Shown here: one piece after another, positions 1-5,425 of the stretch | How the letters are laid out: each line of letters starts with the position of its first letter | How positions within the stretch are numbered: position 1 is the first letter of the stretch | Origin: Clostridia bacterium | GTDB lineage: Bacteria > Bacillota > Clostridia > Oscillospirales > CAG-382 | NCBI GenBank assembly: GCA_900757905.1 | Contig: CAAEPN010000038.1 | Span: 1 to 5,425, forward strand | Direction: 5' to 3' | DNA: 5,425 nucleotides | Position numbers and translations under genes: made by a program | The notes under the pieces: model-generated | The model's database searches: none | What the model saw: only the letters and a program-made list of their open reading frames with translations | Told to the model about the DNA's origin: nothing

Positions 1-1766
1 ATGTGCGCGTCCTCAAAGGCGCGGTGGTGGTTGAAATCGCCAAGGCCGAAGTAGTCGGCAACCGCGTCAAGCGTATGCTTTTTCAAATCATCGTTGCAAT
101 AGCGCGAAAGGGCGACCGTATCGATAAAGGTCGGCGCAAAGGGAATACTGCATTCTTCGGTTGCATGGCGGATAAAGCCGATATCAAACCCGGCGTTGTG
201 CGCAACAAAAACCGATTCTCCGGCAAATTCCAAAAACTTCGGCAAAACTTCGCTTATGTCCGGCGCGTCGGCTACCATATCGTCAGTAATGCCGGTAAGC
301 TCCGATATTTTGGCGCTGATAGGCATGTGCGGATTGACAAAGCTCTCGAATTTGTCAAGAATCTCGCCGCCGCGATACAGTACCGCGCCGATCTCGGTAA
401 TGGCGCAATCCTTGACCGAAAGTCCCGTGGTTTCGATATCAAATACACAGAACGTGTCTTTTTCGATCTCTGCCGCACCGCTGCCGAATACAGCGGTGGC
501 GGTATCATCTACAAAATACGATTCAATGCCGTAAATGATCTTAAAATCTGCGCCGACCTTTTCCGCTTCGGTCATGATTTCCGGATAAGCCTGTAAATTG
601 CCGTGGTCGGTGATGGCGACGGCTGTGTGCCCGAAACGTGAGACGGTCTCGACCACCGCCTCCGGCGAAAAGGTGGAATCCATGGTGGAGAGCGTGGTGT
701 GTAAGTGCAGTTCGACGCGCTTCTTTTCGGCAGTGTCGGTCTTTTTCTGCCGCTTGATAAGAGCGATAGCCGAAGGACGTATGACCGGAATGTTCTCAAA
801 CTTGTCCATCTGCATGCTGCCGCGAATCATGACGGCTGCTCCGTCCTTGATACACGAATAGTCTCCGTCGCGTTCTGCGTCGTATATCCATTTGACTACC
901 GCCGACGAATCGTTGTCGGTCACGTAGAACGACACGATGTAGCGGTCCTCTTTGCGCGTCAGCTTCTTTTGGAACGAAAAGACCACGCCGCAGACCGTGA
1001 AGTTTTCGCTGTCGAGCGTCAGAGCGCGAAGCGGTGTGACGTCAAGGCTCTTGATTCGGCCGTGGACGTCTTTAATGTCCGAAATGTCAAAGCACATCTC
1101 GCCGACCGTGATTTTTGCATGAACCGAGTCGATCTCGGTTTTTACGTCGGCAGATGAAATGGAATTGGTGAGAGACGCGGCTTTTTCCAAATTTTCCGCC
1201 TCTAATTCTTCCTTGGAGCGTGGCGCGATGTATGGCATGGGCGGCGGAATGAAATCCTCATAGTTTAGCTTAGTTATACCGCAGAAATCGATTTTCAGGC
1301 GTTTCCCGAACATACGGAACACAACGTCGGAAATAAGTTTATCGCATTCGGTGTATAAAAGCAGCTCTTTGCCGCCGTTTTTGAGGGAAATGTGCAGGGT
1401 ATCGTCCTCGCCGACCGTGATGTCCGCGCCTTCGAGGGCAGCTTCCGCGCCGTTGAAAAAGCCGAGTCCTTGGGCGGTCAGCTTCGCAAGCTCGTAAAAG
1501 ACGGCGTCCATGTATCGGATATCGAACTCTGTTCCGGTATAGGTCGGATGTAAGCTCATGTAGTTTAATTCGTACACGGCTTTGATGTTCTGCTCAATGC
1601 TGTCGAACCGGTAAGGCGGTATGTAGGCGTCAAAATCCGCATAAACGCTGATATAGCGGTTTTCCACGTCAACCTTTGGCGTGAAAGCGGTGATGTGGTC
1701 GAGTATTTCACGCTCGGCGTCGGTCGGCGCGTATTTTTTGAATTTTTCGTAAAAGGTCATCGCCAT
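1..1766 (-). CDS. polC: DNA polymerase III PolC-type, alpha subunit, N-terminal part (runs off the left edge)
   Basis: PolC is the replicative DNA polymerase of Firmicutes and carries its own 3'-5' proofreading exonuclease. Reading the minus strand from ATG at 1766 gives 588 uninterrupted codons to the window edge. The family is about 1,400 residues, so the palm, fingers, remaining PHP part and C-terminus lie outside. Visible parts, in order: an N-terminal domain (about 1-230); an OB-fold-like region (about 252-340, starting near ENFTVCGVVFSF); the first part of the PHP domain with HLHTT (H354, H356), TDHGN (D387, H388) and YGIE (E415); then a DEDDh exonuclease inserted in the PHP domain, with DIETTG (D443, E445), HNAGFD (H523, D528) and HHRAFED (H581, D586). 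All expected metal-ligand positions are present, so the gene looks intact as far as it goes. A good ribosome binding site 7 bases upstream supports the first ATG over a second ATG two codons later. It follows ispG by 32 bases, with no terminator seen. The identification is firm. Confidence 0.97.
   Translation of the reverse strand, partial: MAMTFYEKFKKYAPTDAEREILDHITAFTPKVDVENRYISVYADFDAYIPPYRFDSIEQNIKAVYELNYMSLHPTYTGTEFDIRYMDAVFYELAKLTAQGLGFFNGAEAALEGADITVGEDDTLHISLKNGGKELLLYTECDKLISDVVFRMFGKRLKIDFCGITKLNYEDFIPPPMPYIAPRSKEELEAENLEKAASLTNSISSADVKTEIDSVHAKITVGEMCFDISDIKDVHGRIKSLDVTPLRALTLDSENFTVCGVVFSFQKKLTRKEDRYIVSFYVTDNDSSAVVKWIYDAERDGDYSCIKDGAAVMIRGSMQMDKFENIPVIRPSAIALIKRQKKTDTAEKKRVELHLHTTLSTMDSTFSPEAVVETVSRFGHTAVAITDHGNLQAYPEIMTEAEKVGADFKIIYGIESYFVDDTATAVFGSGAAEIEKDTFCVFDIETTGLSVKDCAITEIGAVLYRGGEILDKFESFVNPHMPISAKISELTGITDDMVADAPDISEVLPKFLEFAGESVFVAHNAGFDIGFIRHATEECSIPFAPTFIDTVALSRYCNDDLKKHTLDAVADYFGLGDFNHHRAFEDAH
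1121..1143 (+). terminator. Terminator-like hairpin on the plus strand, antisense to polC
   Basis: On the plus strand AACCGAG (1122-1128), loop TCGAT and CTCGGTT (1134-1140) form a 7-pair stem that merges into a run of five T (1139-1143). A G-U pair could extend it by one. On the minus strand, the direction of polC, no T run follows, so polC transcription should not stop here. It may be chance, or it could end antisense transcripts. Confidence 0.3.
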
Positions 1767-1773
1767 TTTCCGG

Positions 1774-1780
1774 CTCCTTT
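1774..1780 (-). promoter_or_regulatory. Ribosome binding site of polC
   Basis: The minus strand reads AAAGGAG here, 7 bases before ATG at 1766. The second ATG, at 1760, would be 13 bases away, so the site favours the first. It lies in the 32-base gap after the ispG stop, which fits translation from a shared operon mRNA. Confidence 0.85.
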
Positions 1781-1798
1781 GCGTGTTTTGTCTGCCGT

Positions 1799-2887
1799 TT
1801 ACTTTTCGGCTTGTCTCTCTTTATGTAGTTTCTCGGCTTCTTCGAGAAGCGTTTCGAAGATCTTGTCCGCGTCGATGGAGCGCACGATCTTGCCTTTTTT
1901 GAAAAGCAGTGCGTTTCCGTTGCCGCCGGCCACGCCGATATCGGCTTCTCTTGCTTCGCCCGGTCCGTTGACCGCGCAACCCATGACAGCCACTGTCATG
2001 TTCCACGGCTTGTCCTTTAACGCGTCCTCTAAGCGCTTTGCGGCGTCGAACACGCCGATGTTGCAGCGCGAGCAGGTCGGGCAGGAAACGATCTTCACGC
2101 CGTTGCGAAGTCCGAGCGCAAACAAAATATCCTTTGCCGCCGCAACCTCCTTGGTTACGTCATCCGAGAGGGAAACGCGGATGGTGTCGCCGATCCCGTC
2201 GGCCAGCAGCGAACCGAGTCCGATGCTGGATTTGATAAGTCCCATACGCTCGGTTCCGGCTTCCGTAACGCCTAAATGTAAGGGATAATCGGTGCGCTCG
2301 GCAAAAAGACGGTTCGCGGCAATGGTGGTGCGCACGTCGCTGGATTTTATCGAAACGACAATATCATGAAAATCGAGCTCTTCAAGCAAGCCGACGTGAT
2401 ACAATGCGCTTTCACATAAGGCTTCGGGCGTGGGAGAACCGTATTTTGCAAGAATGTGCTTTTCGAGCGAACCGCCGTTGACGCCGATACGAATGGGAAT
2501 ATTCCGTTTTTTGCAGACGTCTACCACTTGCTTTACGCGATCCTTGTCGCCGATGTTGCCGGGATTGATGCGAATTTTATCGATTCCGTATTCGGCGGCT
2601 AAAAGCGCAAGACGATAATTGAAATGAATATCCGCCACAAGCGGCACATGCGTGTGTTCCTTGAGAAACGGAATGCTTGCCGCACAGGCTTCATCCGGCA
2701 CGGAAAAGCGCACAATTTCGCAGCCGGCCTTTTCAAGCTCTAAAATCTGGGCGAGCGTGGTGTCGCGGTCGCTTGTTTTGGTGAAGGTCATGGATTGGAT
2801 GGCAATGGGAGAACCGCCGCCGACCGTAACGTTTCCGATTTTTACTTCGCGTGTTTCCCGGCGGCCTTTATATTCCGAATGACTCAA
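1799..2887 (-). CDS. ispG: 4-hydroxy-3-methylbut-2-enyl diphosphate synthase (IspG/GcpE)
   Basis: IspG catalyses the penultimate step of the MEP isoprenoid pathway. It reductively opens the ring of methylerythritol cyclodiphosphate to give HMBPP, using a [4Fe-4S] cluster in the cytoplasm. The 362-residue product matches the usual bacterial length of about 350-370. The N-terminal TIM-barrel half shows VGGGSPIAIQSMT (about 22-34), VADIHFNY (84-91) and KIRINPGNIG (104-113). The C-terminal half carries the cluster ligands in SCPTC (C269, C272) and MGCAVNGPGE (C304, with E311 as the usual fourth ligand). An extra cysteine, C275, follows in the same loop. The start is TTG at 2887. A GAGGAA site precedes it, and the next residues lead directly into the conserved N-terminus with no ATG or GTG nearby. 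The stop is TAA. It lies 24 bases after rseP and 32 bases before polC, inside the operon. The assignment is firm; the TTG start is well supported but not proven. Confidence 0.97.
   Translation of the reverse strand: MSHSEYKGRRETREVKIGNVTVGGGSPIAIQSMTFTKTSDRDTTLAQILELEKAGCEIVRFSVPDEACAASIPFLKEHTHVPLVADIHFNYRLALLAAEYGIDKIRINPGNIGDKDRVKQVVDVCKKRNIPIRIGVNGGSLEKHILAKYGSPTPEALCESALYHVGLLEELDFHDIVVSIKSSDVRTTIAANRLFAERTDYPLHLGVTEAGTERMGLIKSSIGLGSLLADGIGDTIRVSLSDDVTKEVAAAKDILFALGLRNGVKIVSCPTCSRCNIGVFDAAKRLEDALKDKPWNMTVAVMGCAVNGPGEAREADIGVAGGNGNALLFKKGKIVRSIDADKIFETLLEEAEKLHKERQAEK
1982..2000. repeat. Inverted repeat within ispG, next to the third cluster cysteine
   Basis: Two perfect 8-base arms, CATGACAG and CTGTCATG, flank the 3-base spacer CCA. 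They encode MTVAVM just before C304. An RNA hairpin with 8 pairs is possible, but no T run follows on either strand, so it is not an intrinsic terminator. Confidence 0.45.
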
Positions 2888-2892
2888 AACAG

Positions 2893-2899
2893 TTCCTCT
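2893..2899 (-). promoter_or_regulatory. Ribosome binding site that sets the TTG start of ispG
   Basis: The minus strand reads AGAGGAA here, ending 5 bases before TTG at 2887 (7 bases counted from AGAGG). No ATG, GTG or other TTG in the ispG frame lies between this site and the conserved N-terminal strand of IspG, so it decides the start. The same bases also lie within a 7-codon mini-ORF starting at ATG 2907. Confidence 0.8.
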
Positions 2900-2911
2900 T
2901 TTCTCATTTCG

Positions 2912-3970
2912 TTATTTAAAAAAGATTCGTACAATGTCGTTGTAGGTGATAAATATCATAAGTCCCATAAGCAGCACAAGGCCTGCCGCATGGACATAAC
3001 CCTCATATTTGGGATTTATCGGCTTTCTGCGGATAAGCTCGATGAGCATGAAGAAGAGTCTGCCGCCGTCGAGTGCCGGAAGCGGCATAAGATTGACCAT
3101 GCCGATGTTCATGGTCAACATGACTACTAAGAACAGAAACGCGTCCCAACCGACCGATACGGTTTCTTTGACTTCGCCGATAACGCCGACCGGCCCGGAA
3201 ATGGCGTCTGTACCGTATTCGCCCTTGACCGTGTTCAAAAGCGATGTCCACAGCACGCGAATGGTGGAAAGCGAGCCGAAAAAGCTCTGACGCAGAACCT
3301 CCGGCGCGTTTTTGGAAAGCTCCGCGGTTTGGATAAAGGCGGCGTTGCCGAAGGTGACGCCGCTTTCGGCGCGCGTCGGGAAGCTTACATCGTGAAGCAC
3401 GGTGGATTTGCCGTCGCGGCGCACGGTGACGTCAACCGGCGTATTTTTTAGGAACATGACCTCGTAAACAAAGTCGCTTCGCACATGAATGCTCCGCGAG
3501 CCGATCTTTTCAAGCGTGTCGCCGACCCGCAGTCCGAGAAATTCCTCGGTTTCGACCGGTGCTCCGGTCTCGTCTACAATATTGAAGCCGGAAATGGTGG
3601 TCGAATAGAGCTTGGGCGAAAAGCCGACGGCAAAGCCCATGAGTACAAAGCCTAAGAGCAGGTTCATGATCGCTCCTGCCGCAACGATGATCATGCGCTG
3701 CCAGACCGGCTTGCGGCAGAGCGCGCCCGGATTGTCGCTGTCCTCGTCCTCGCCGACCATGCTCACAAAGCCGCCCATAGGGATAAGCCGCAGGGAATAG
3801 CGCACGCCGTCTTTTCCGACGCGCGAAAGGATTTTCGGCCCCATACCGATGGCAAATTCTTCGATTGCAACATGAAATGCTTTTGCGCATACGAAGTGTC
3901 CGAGTTCGTGGATGAAGATGATCACACCGAACATGAAAAGTCCCAAAAGGACGTATAAAAAGGTACTCAA
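2912..3970 (-). CDS. rseP: Site-2 intramembrane zinc metalloprotease, RseP/RasP family
   Basis: RseP-type proteases cut substrates such as anti-sigma factors or signal-peptide remnants inside the cytoplasmic membrane. The 352-residue product has the zinc motif HELGH at 21-25 in the first membrane helix and the second catalytic motif NLMPLPALDGG at 293-303, with D301 as the third zinc ligand. Other conserved stretches are RLIPMGGFVSMVGEDED (61-77) and GPVG (259-262). Hydrophobic segments near 4-28, 94-118, 276-297 and 327-348 suggest four membrane helices. A single PDZ domain sits about 122-200, as in the shorter Gram-positive members; the E. coli protein has two. The start is TTG at 3970, after GGGAGG. 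The first in-frame ATG (residue 13) would remove half of the first helix, so TTG is preferred. The substrate cannot be told from sequence. It is the first gene of the rseP-ispG-polC operon, 138 bases after the U32 gene. Confidence 0.96.
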   Translation of the reverse strand: MSTFLYVLLGLFMFGVIIFIHELGHFVCAKAFHVAIEEFAIGMGPKILSRVGKDGVRYSLRLIPMGGFVSMVGEDEDSDNPGALCRKPVWQRMIIVAAGAIMNLLLGFVLMGFAVGFSPKLYSTTISGFNIVDETGAPVETEEFLGLRVGDTLEKIGSRSIHVRSDFVYEVMFLKNTPVDVTVRRDGKSTVLHDVSFPTRAESGVTFGNAAFIQTAELSKNAPEVLRQSFFGSLSTIRVLWTSLLNTVKGEYGTDAISGPVGVIGEVKETVSVGWDAFLFLVVMLTMNIGMVNLMPLPALDGGRLFFMLIELIRRKPINPKYEGYVHAAGLVLLMGLMIFITYNDIVRIFFK

Positions 3971-3979
3971 TGCAGAGAT

Positions 3980-3985
3980 CCTCCC
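3980..3985 (-). promoter_or_regulatory. Strong ribosome binding site that sets the TTG start of rseP
   Basis: The minus strand reads GGGAGG, 9 bases before TTG at 3970. The near-perfect match to the 16S anti-Shine-Dalgarno sequence may compensate for the weaker TTG codon. No ATG, GTG or TTG in the same frame occurs upstream within the leader. Confidence 0.85.
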
Positions 3986-4026
3986 ACCAAGATAGTGTCC
4001 TTGTTTTTTTGCAAAACAATTTCCAT

Positions 4027-4039
4027 ACTATATTATAGT
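4027..4039. repeat. Inverted repeat overlapping the rseP promoter -10 box
   Basis: The minus strand reads ACTATA-A-TATAGT, two perfect 6-base arms around one base. It covers the whole TATAAT box and extends to about the transcription start. This is where a repressor could bind, but AT-rich promoter DNA often gives such symmetry by chance. Confidence 0.5.
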
Positions 4040-4062
4040 GTTCTGTCTGTATTTTATTTGAA
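4032..4062 (-). promoter_or_regulatory. Probable sigma-A-type promoter for rseP-ispG-polC
   Basis: On the minus strand a perfect -10 hexamer, TATAAT, lies at 4037-4032. The best -35 candidate is TTCAAA (4 of 6 bases match TTGACA) at 4062-4057, with a rather long 19-base spacer. Transcription would begin near 4025 and give a leader of about 55 bases before the rseP TTG. The promoter sits in the only substantial intergenic gap of the window. The -10 box is convincing and the -35 is weak, so a helper protein or an extended upstream element is possible but not shown. Confidence 0.6.
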
Positions 4063-4077
4063 CATGCGATAAAAATT

Positions 4078-4089
4078 GCAAAATTTTGC
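4078..4089. repeat. Short palindrome after the U32 gene, possible weak terminator
   Basis: GCAAAATTTTGC is a perfect 12-base palindrome 19 bases past the U32 stop codon. On the minus strand it is followed by AATTTTT, a loose terminator-like layout. The stem is short and AT-rich (about 4 pairs with a 4-base loop), so any termination would be weak and read-through into rseP is likely. Confidence 0.35.
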
Positions 4090-4108
4090 GTGGCAGTAAA
4101 GTTTCGTT

Positions 4109-5377
4109 TTATCGGTTTGCGCCGCGTATAATGTCGCCGGCCTTCATCGGTACGGTCATTTTAACGGAATAGAGCATTTTCGCGTGCGGCGCGGAGTCGA
4201 TTTTTTCGTTTTCTTGGTTTCTTAAATCGGTTAAAGTAAACTTCACCGAGCCTTTGCCGGGTGAGACCAACTCGCATTCGTCGCCCTCGCAGGCTTTGTT
4301 GCGCTGCAAGAGAAGTGCGCGGCCGGTCTTTTCGTCTATTTCCGAAACGGTGGCAAGAAAGGCTTTGTCGCGTAAATAGCCGCCGTTTTGCGTGATCTGC
4401 GCATTCTGTGAGCAGTCGTCGAAAAAGAAACCGGTGGCGTATTCGCGGTGGCTGACACTCTCTAATTCATATAAGCTTTTGCCGTCAAACGTATAATGCT
4501 CCTTATCGGCTAAATATTTAAGCAGCTCGGTTTTGTAAGCGTTGGCCGTGACGGCGGTATAGTAGGCGCTTTTGACGCGGCCCTCAATCTTGAAGCTGTT
4601 GATGCCAGCTTCGGTAAGCTCCGGAATATGTCCTATCATGCACATGTCCTTGGAGCTGAACATATACGTGCCGCGTGCGTCTTCCACAAGAGAAAGCGGC
4701 GCGTCGGGACGTTTGATCTCGCAGATATCCGCCGTTTTTTCGCTTTCCTTGTATTCCCAACGGCAGGGTTGGGCGCATTTGCCATGGTTGGCGTCGCGAC
4801 CGGTAAAGAAGCCGGATAACAGACATCTGCCCGAATAGGACACGCACATTGCGCCGTGAACAAAGGCTTCAAGCTCTAATTCTTCCGGAATGTTTTCGCG
4901 AAGCGTGCGAATCTCGTCAAGCGTCATTTCCCGTGCAAGCACCACGCGCGTCGCGCCTAAGGAGGCATACAGCTTGCAGGCTTCGGAATTGACGGTGCTG
5001 GATTGAGTGGAAATGTGCAGTTCGATGTGCGGCGCATATTTTTTGGCAAGTGAAAACACACCCATGTCCGAAACGATAAGCGCGTCGGGTTTTGCTTCAT
5101 TTTCCAAAAAGGTTAAATATTCGATGAGTGCCGGAAGCTCGTTTTCGTGCGGCAGAATGTTGACCGTTACGTAAAATTTTACGTTTCTTTCGTGGCAATA
5201 TTTTACCGCCTGTACCAGTTCTTCATCCGAAAAGTTCTCCGACGCGGCGCGCATGCCGAAATTCTTTCCGGCGCCGTATACGGCGTCTGCGCCGTAGCGG
5301 ACGGCAAAGGTCATTTTTTCAAAGTTTCCAGCCGGAGCTAAGATTTCCGGACGTTTTAACAGCTCCTCAAGTGTCAT
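4109..5377 (-). CDS. trhP: U32-family protein, TrhP/YrrO type (tRNA wobble-uridine hydroxylation)
   Basis: Once called peptidases, U32 proteins of this type (E. coli TrhP/YegQ, B. subtilis YrrO) are required for the prephenate-dependent hydroxylation of uridine 34 in tRNAs. The 422-residue length matches YrrO and is far shorter than the rRNA-acting relative RlhA. The N-terminal half is TIM-barrel-like, opening with EILAPAGNFE (11-20) and DAVYGAGKNFGMRA (31-44). The U32 signature runs from E170 to S188, with C178 and C185, and is followed by GKCAQPCRW (C201, C205); these four cysteines are likely iron-sulfur ligands. Family motifs SSKDMCMIGHIPEL (241-254), SFKIEGRVKS (261-270) and SHREYATGFF (309-318) follow, then a C-terminal beta-rich domain (about 335-422). 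VYGAG replaces the more usual VYLGG. ATG at 5377 fits the family start, but its ribosome binding site is weak and the same frame stays open upstream to the window edge. Family placement is firm; the exact role is inferred. Confidence 0.9.
   Translation of the reverse strand: MTLEELLKRPEILAPAGNFEKMTFAVRYGADAVYGAGKNFGMRAASENFSDEELVQAVKYCHERNVKFYVTVNILPHENELPALIEYLTFLENEAKPDALIVSDMGVFSLAKKYAPHIELHISTQSSTVNSEACKLYASLGATRVVLAREMTLDEIRTLRENIPEELELEAFVHGAMCVSYSGRCLLSGFFTGRDANHGKCAQPCRWEYKESEKTADICEIKRPDAPLSLVEDARGTYMFSSKDMCMIGHIPELTEAGINSFKIEGRVKSAYYTAVTANAYKTELLKYLADKEHYTFDGKSLYELESVSHREYATGFFFDDCSQNAQITQNGGYLRDKAFLATVSEIDEKTGRALLLQRNKACEGDECELVSPGKGSVKFTLTDLRNQENEKIDSAPHAKMLYSVKMTVPMKAGDIIRGANR
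5169..5184. repeat. Perfect 16-base palindrome inside the U32 gene
   Basis: ACGTAAAATTTTACGT reads the same on both strands. It encodes the VKFYV part of a conserved beta strand (about residues 66-70), so coding constraint may account for it. Its AAAATTTT core is shared with the palindrome just after this gene. Confidence 0.5.
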
Positions 5378-5425
5378 TCCACTCTTTAAAAGTGTGCTGT
5401 TATGCTGTTCAAGAAATGCCTGTAC
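5378..5425 (-). other. Region upstream of the U32 gene, possible end of a preceding gene
   Basis: Two readings are possible on the minus strand. One frame runs from the edge to TAA at 5388-5386 and ends in YRHFLNSITAHF, 8 bases before the U32 ATG, as expected for the end of an upstream operon gene. The other is the U32 frame itself, which is open across all 16 codons but has no ATG, GTG or TTG. The third frame has an early stop. Twelve residues are too few to identify a product. Confidence 0.3.

Noticed and set aside
3..596. Long open frame on the plus strand at the left edge (197 codons)
   Set aside because: It lies fully antisense to polC, whose PHP and exonuclease motifs are unmistakable. 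Its translation shows no family resemblance, so it is a shadow.
705..1157. 150-codon plus-strand open frame
   Set aside because: Antisense to the OB and PHP region of polC, with no recognisable motif or ribosome binding site.
1839..1860. TCTTCGA / TCGAAGA inverted repeat near the ispG 3' end
   Set aside because: The arms are short with an 8-base spacer, made of repeated GAA/TTC codons in a lysine- and glutamate-rich tail. No T run follows, so it is not a terminator.
1695..2288. 197-codon plus-strand open frame spanning the ispG-polC junction
   Set aside because: It covers the C-terminal half of ispG and the start of polC in antisense. It is serine- and alanine-rich, as expected from reverse-reading GC-biased codons.
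3554..3569. GACCGG-TGCT-CCGGTC hairpin in rseP
   Set aside because: A 6-pair stem inside the coding sequence with no T run on either strand. It is expected by chance at this base composition.
3510..4019. Minus-strand 169-codon frame overlapping rseP and its leader
   Set aside because: It is an alternate frame of rseP. It is arginine-rich and lacks any motif, while the overlapping rseP frame has both catalytic motifs.
1..5425. Search for CRISPR arrays, tRNA or rRNA genes, insertion sequences, phage or defence genes
   Set aside because: No regularly spaced repeats, no cloverleaf-like segment, no transposase motifs and no terminal repeats were seen. Intact housekeeping genes fill the window.

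Overview
This window is an ordinary housekeeping stretch of a low-to-mid GC Gram-positive bacterium. It most likely comes from the class Clostridia, in the Ruminococcaceae/Oscillospiraceae-like range. The evidence is a PolC-type replicative polymerase, which is found mainly in Firmicutes and their relatives, plus the Firmicute gene order rseP-ispG-polC, a compact one-PDZ RseP, strong AGGAGG-like ribosome binding sites and two TTG start codons. By eye the base composition is about half GC. All real genes are on the minus strand, so they are described from right to left.

At the right edge (4109-5377) is a U32-family protein of the TrhP/YrrO type, which is linked to hydroxylation of wobble uridine in tRNA. 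The 48 bases upstream of its start are too short to identify the preceding gene. A 138-base intergenic region follows (3971-4108). It holds a likely sigma-A-type promoter with a perfect TATAAT box inside a small inverted repeat, and a short AT-rich palindrome just after the U32 gene.

From that promoter the genes run as one tight operon. First is rseP, a site-2 intramembrane metalloprotease with a TTG start. After 24 bases comes ispG, an iron-sulfur enzyme of the MEP isoprenoid pathway, also with a TTG start. After 32 bases comes polC, whose N-terminal 588 residues are present before the window ends inside its exonuclease domain. No terminator is visible between these genes, so envelope proteolysis, isoprenoid precursor synthesis and DNA replication appear to be co-transcribed, as in many Clostridia.

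I found no mobile element, CRISPR array, RNA gene, phage gene or undescribed system. The points worth a second look are small: the promoter with its overlapping inverted repeat, the paired TTG starts, a 7-codon mini-ORF that overlaps the ispG start, a plus-strand terminator-like hairpin inside polC, two perfect palindromes that share an AAAATTTT core, and the U32 gene sitting where dxr is often found. Long open frames on the plus strand are shadows of the minus-strand genes.
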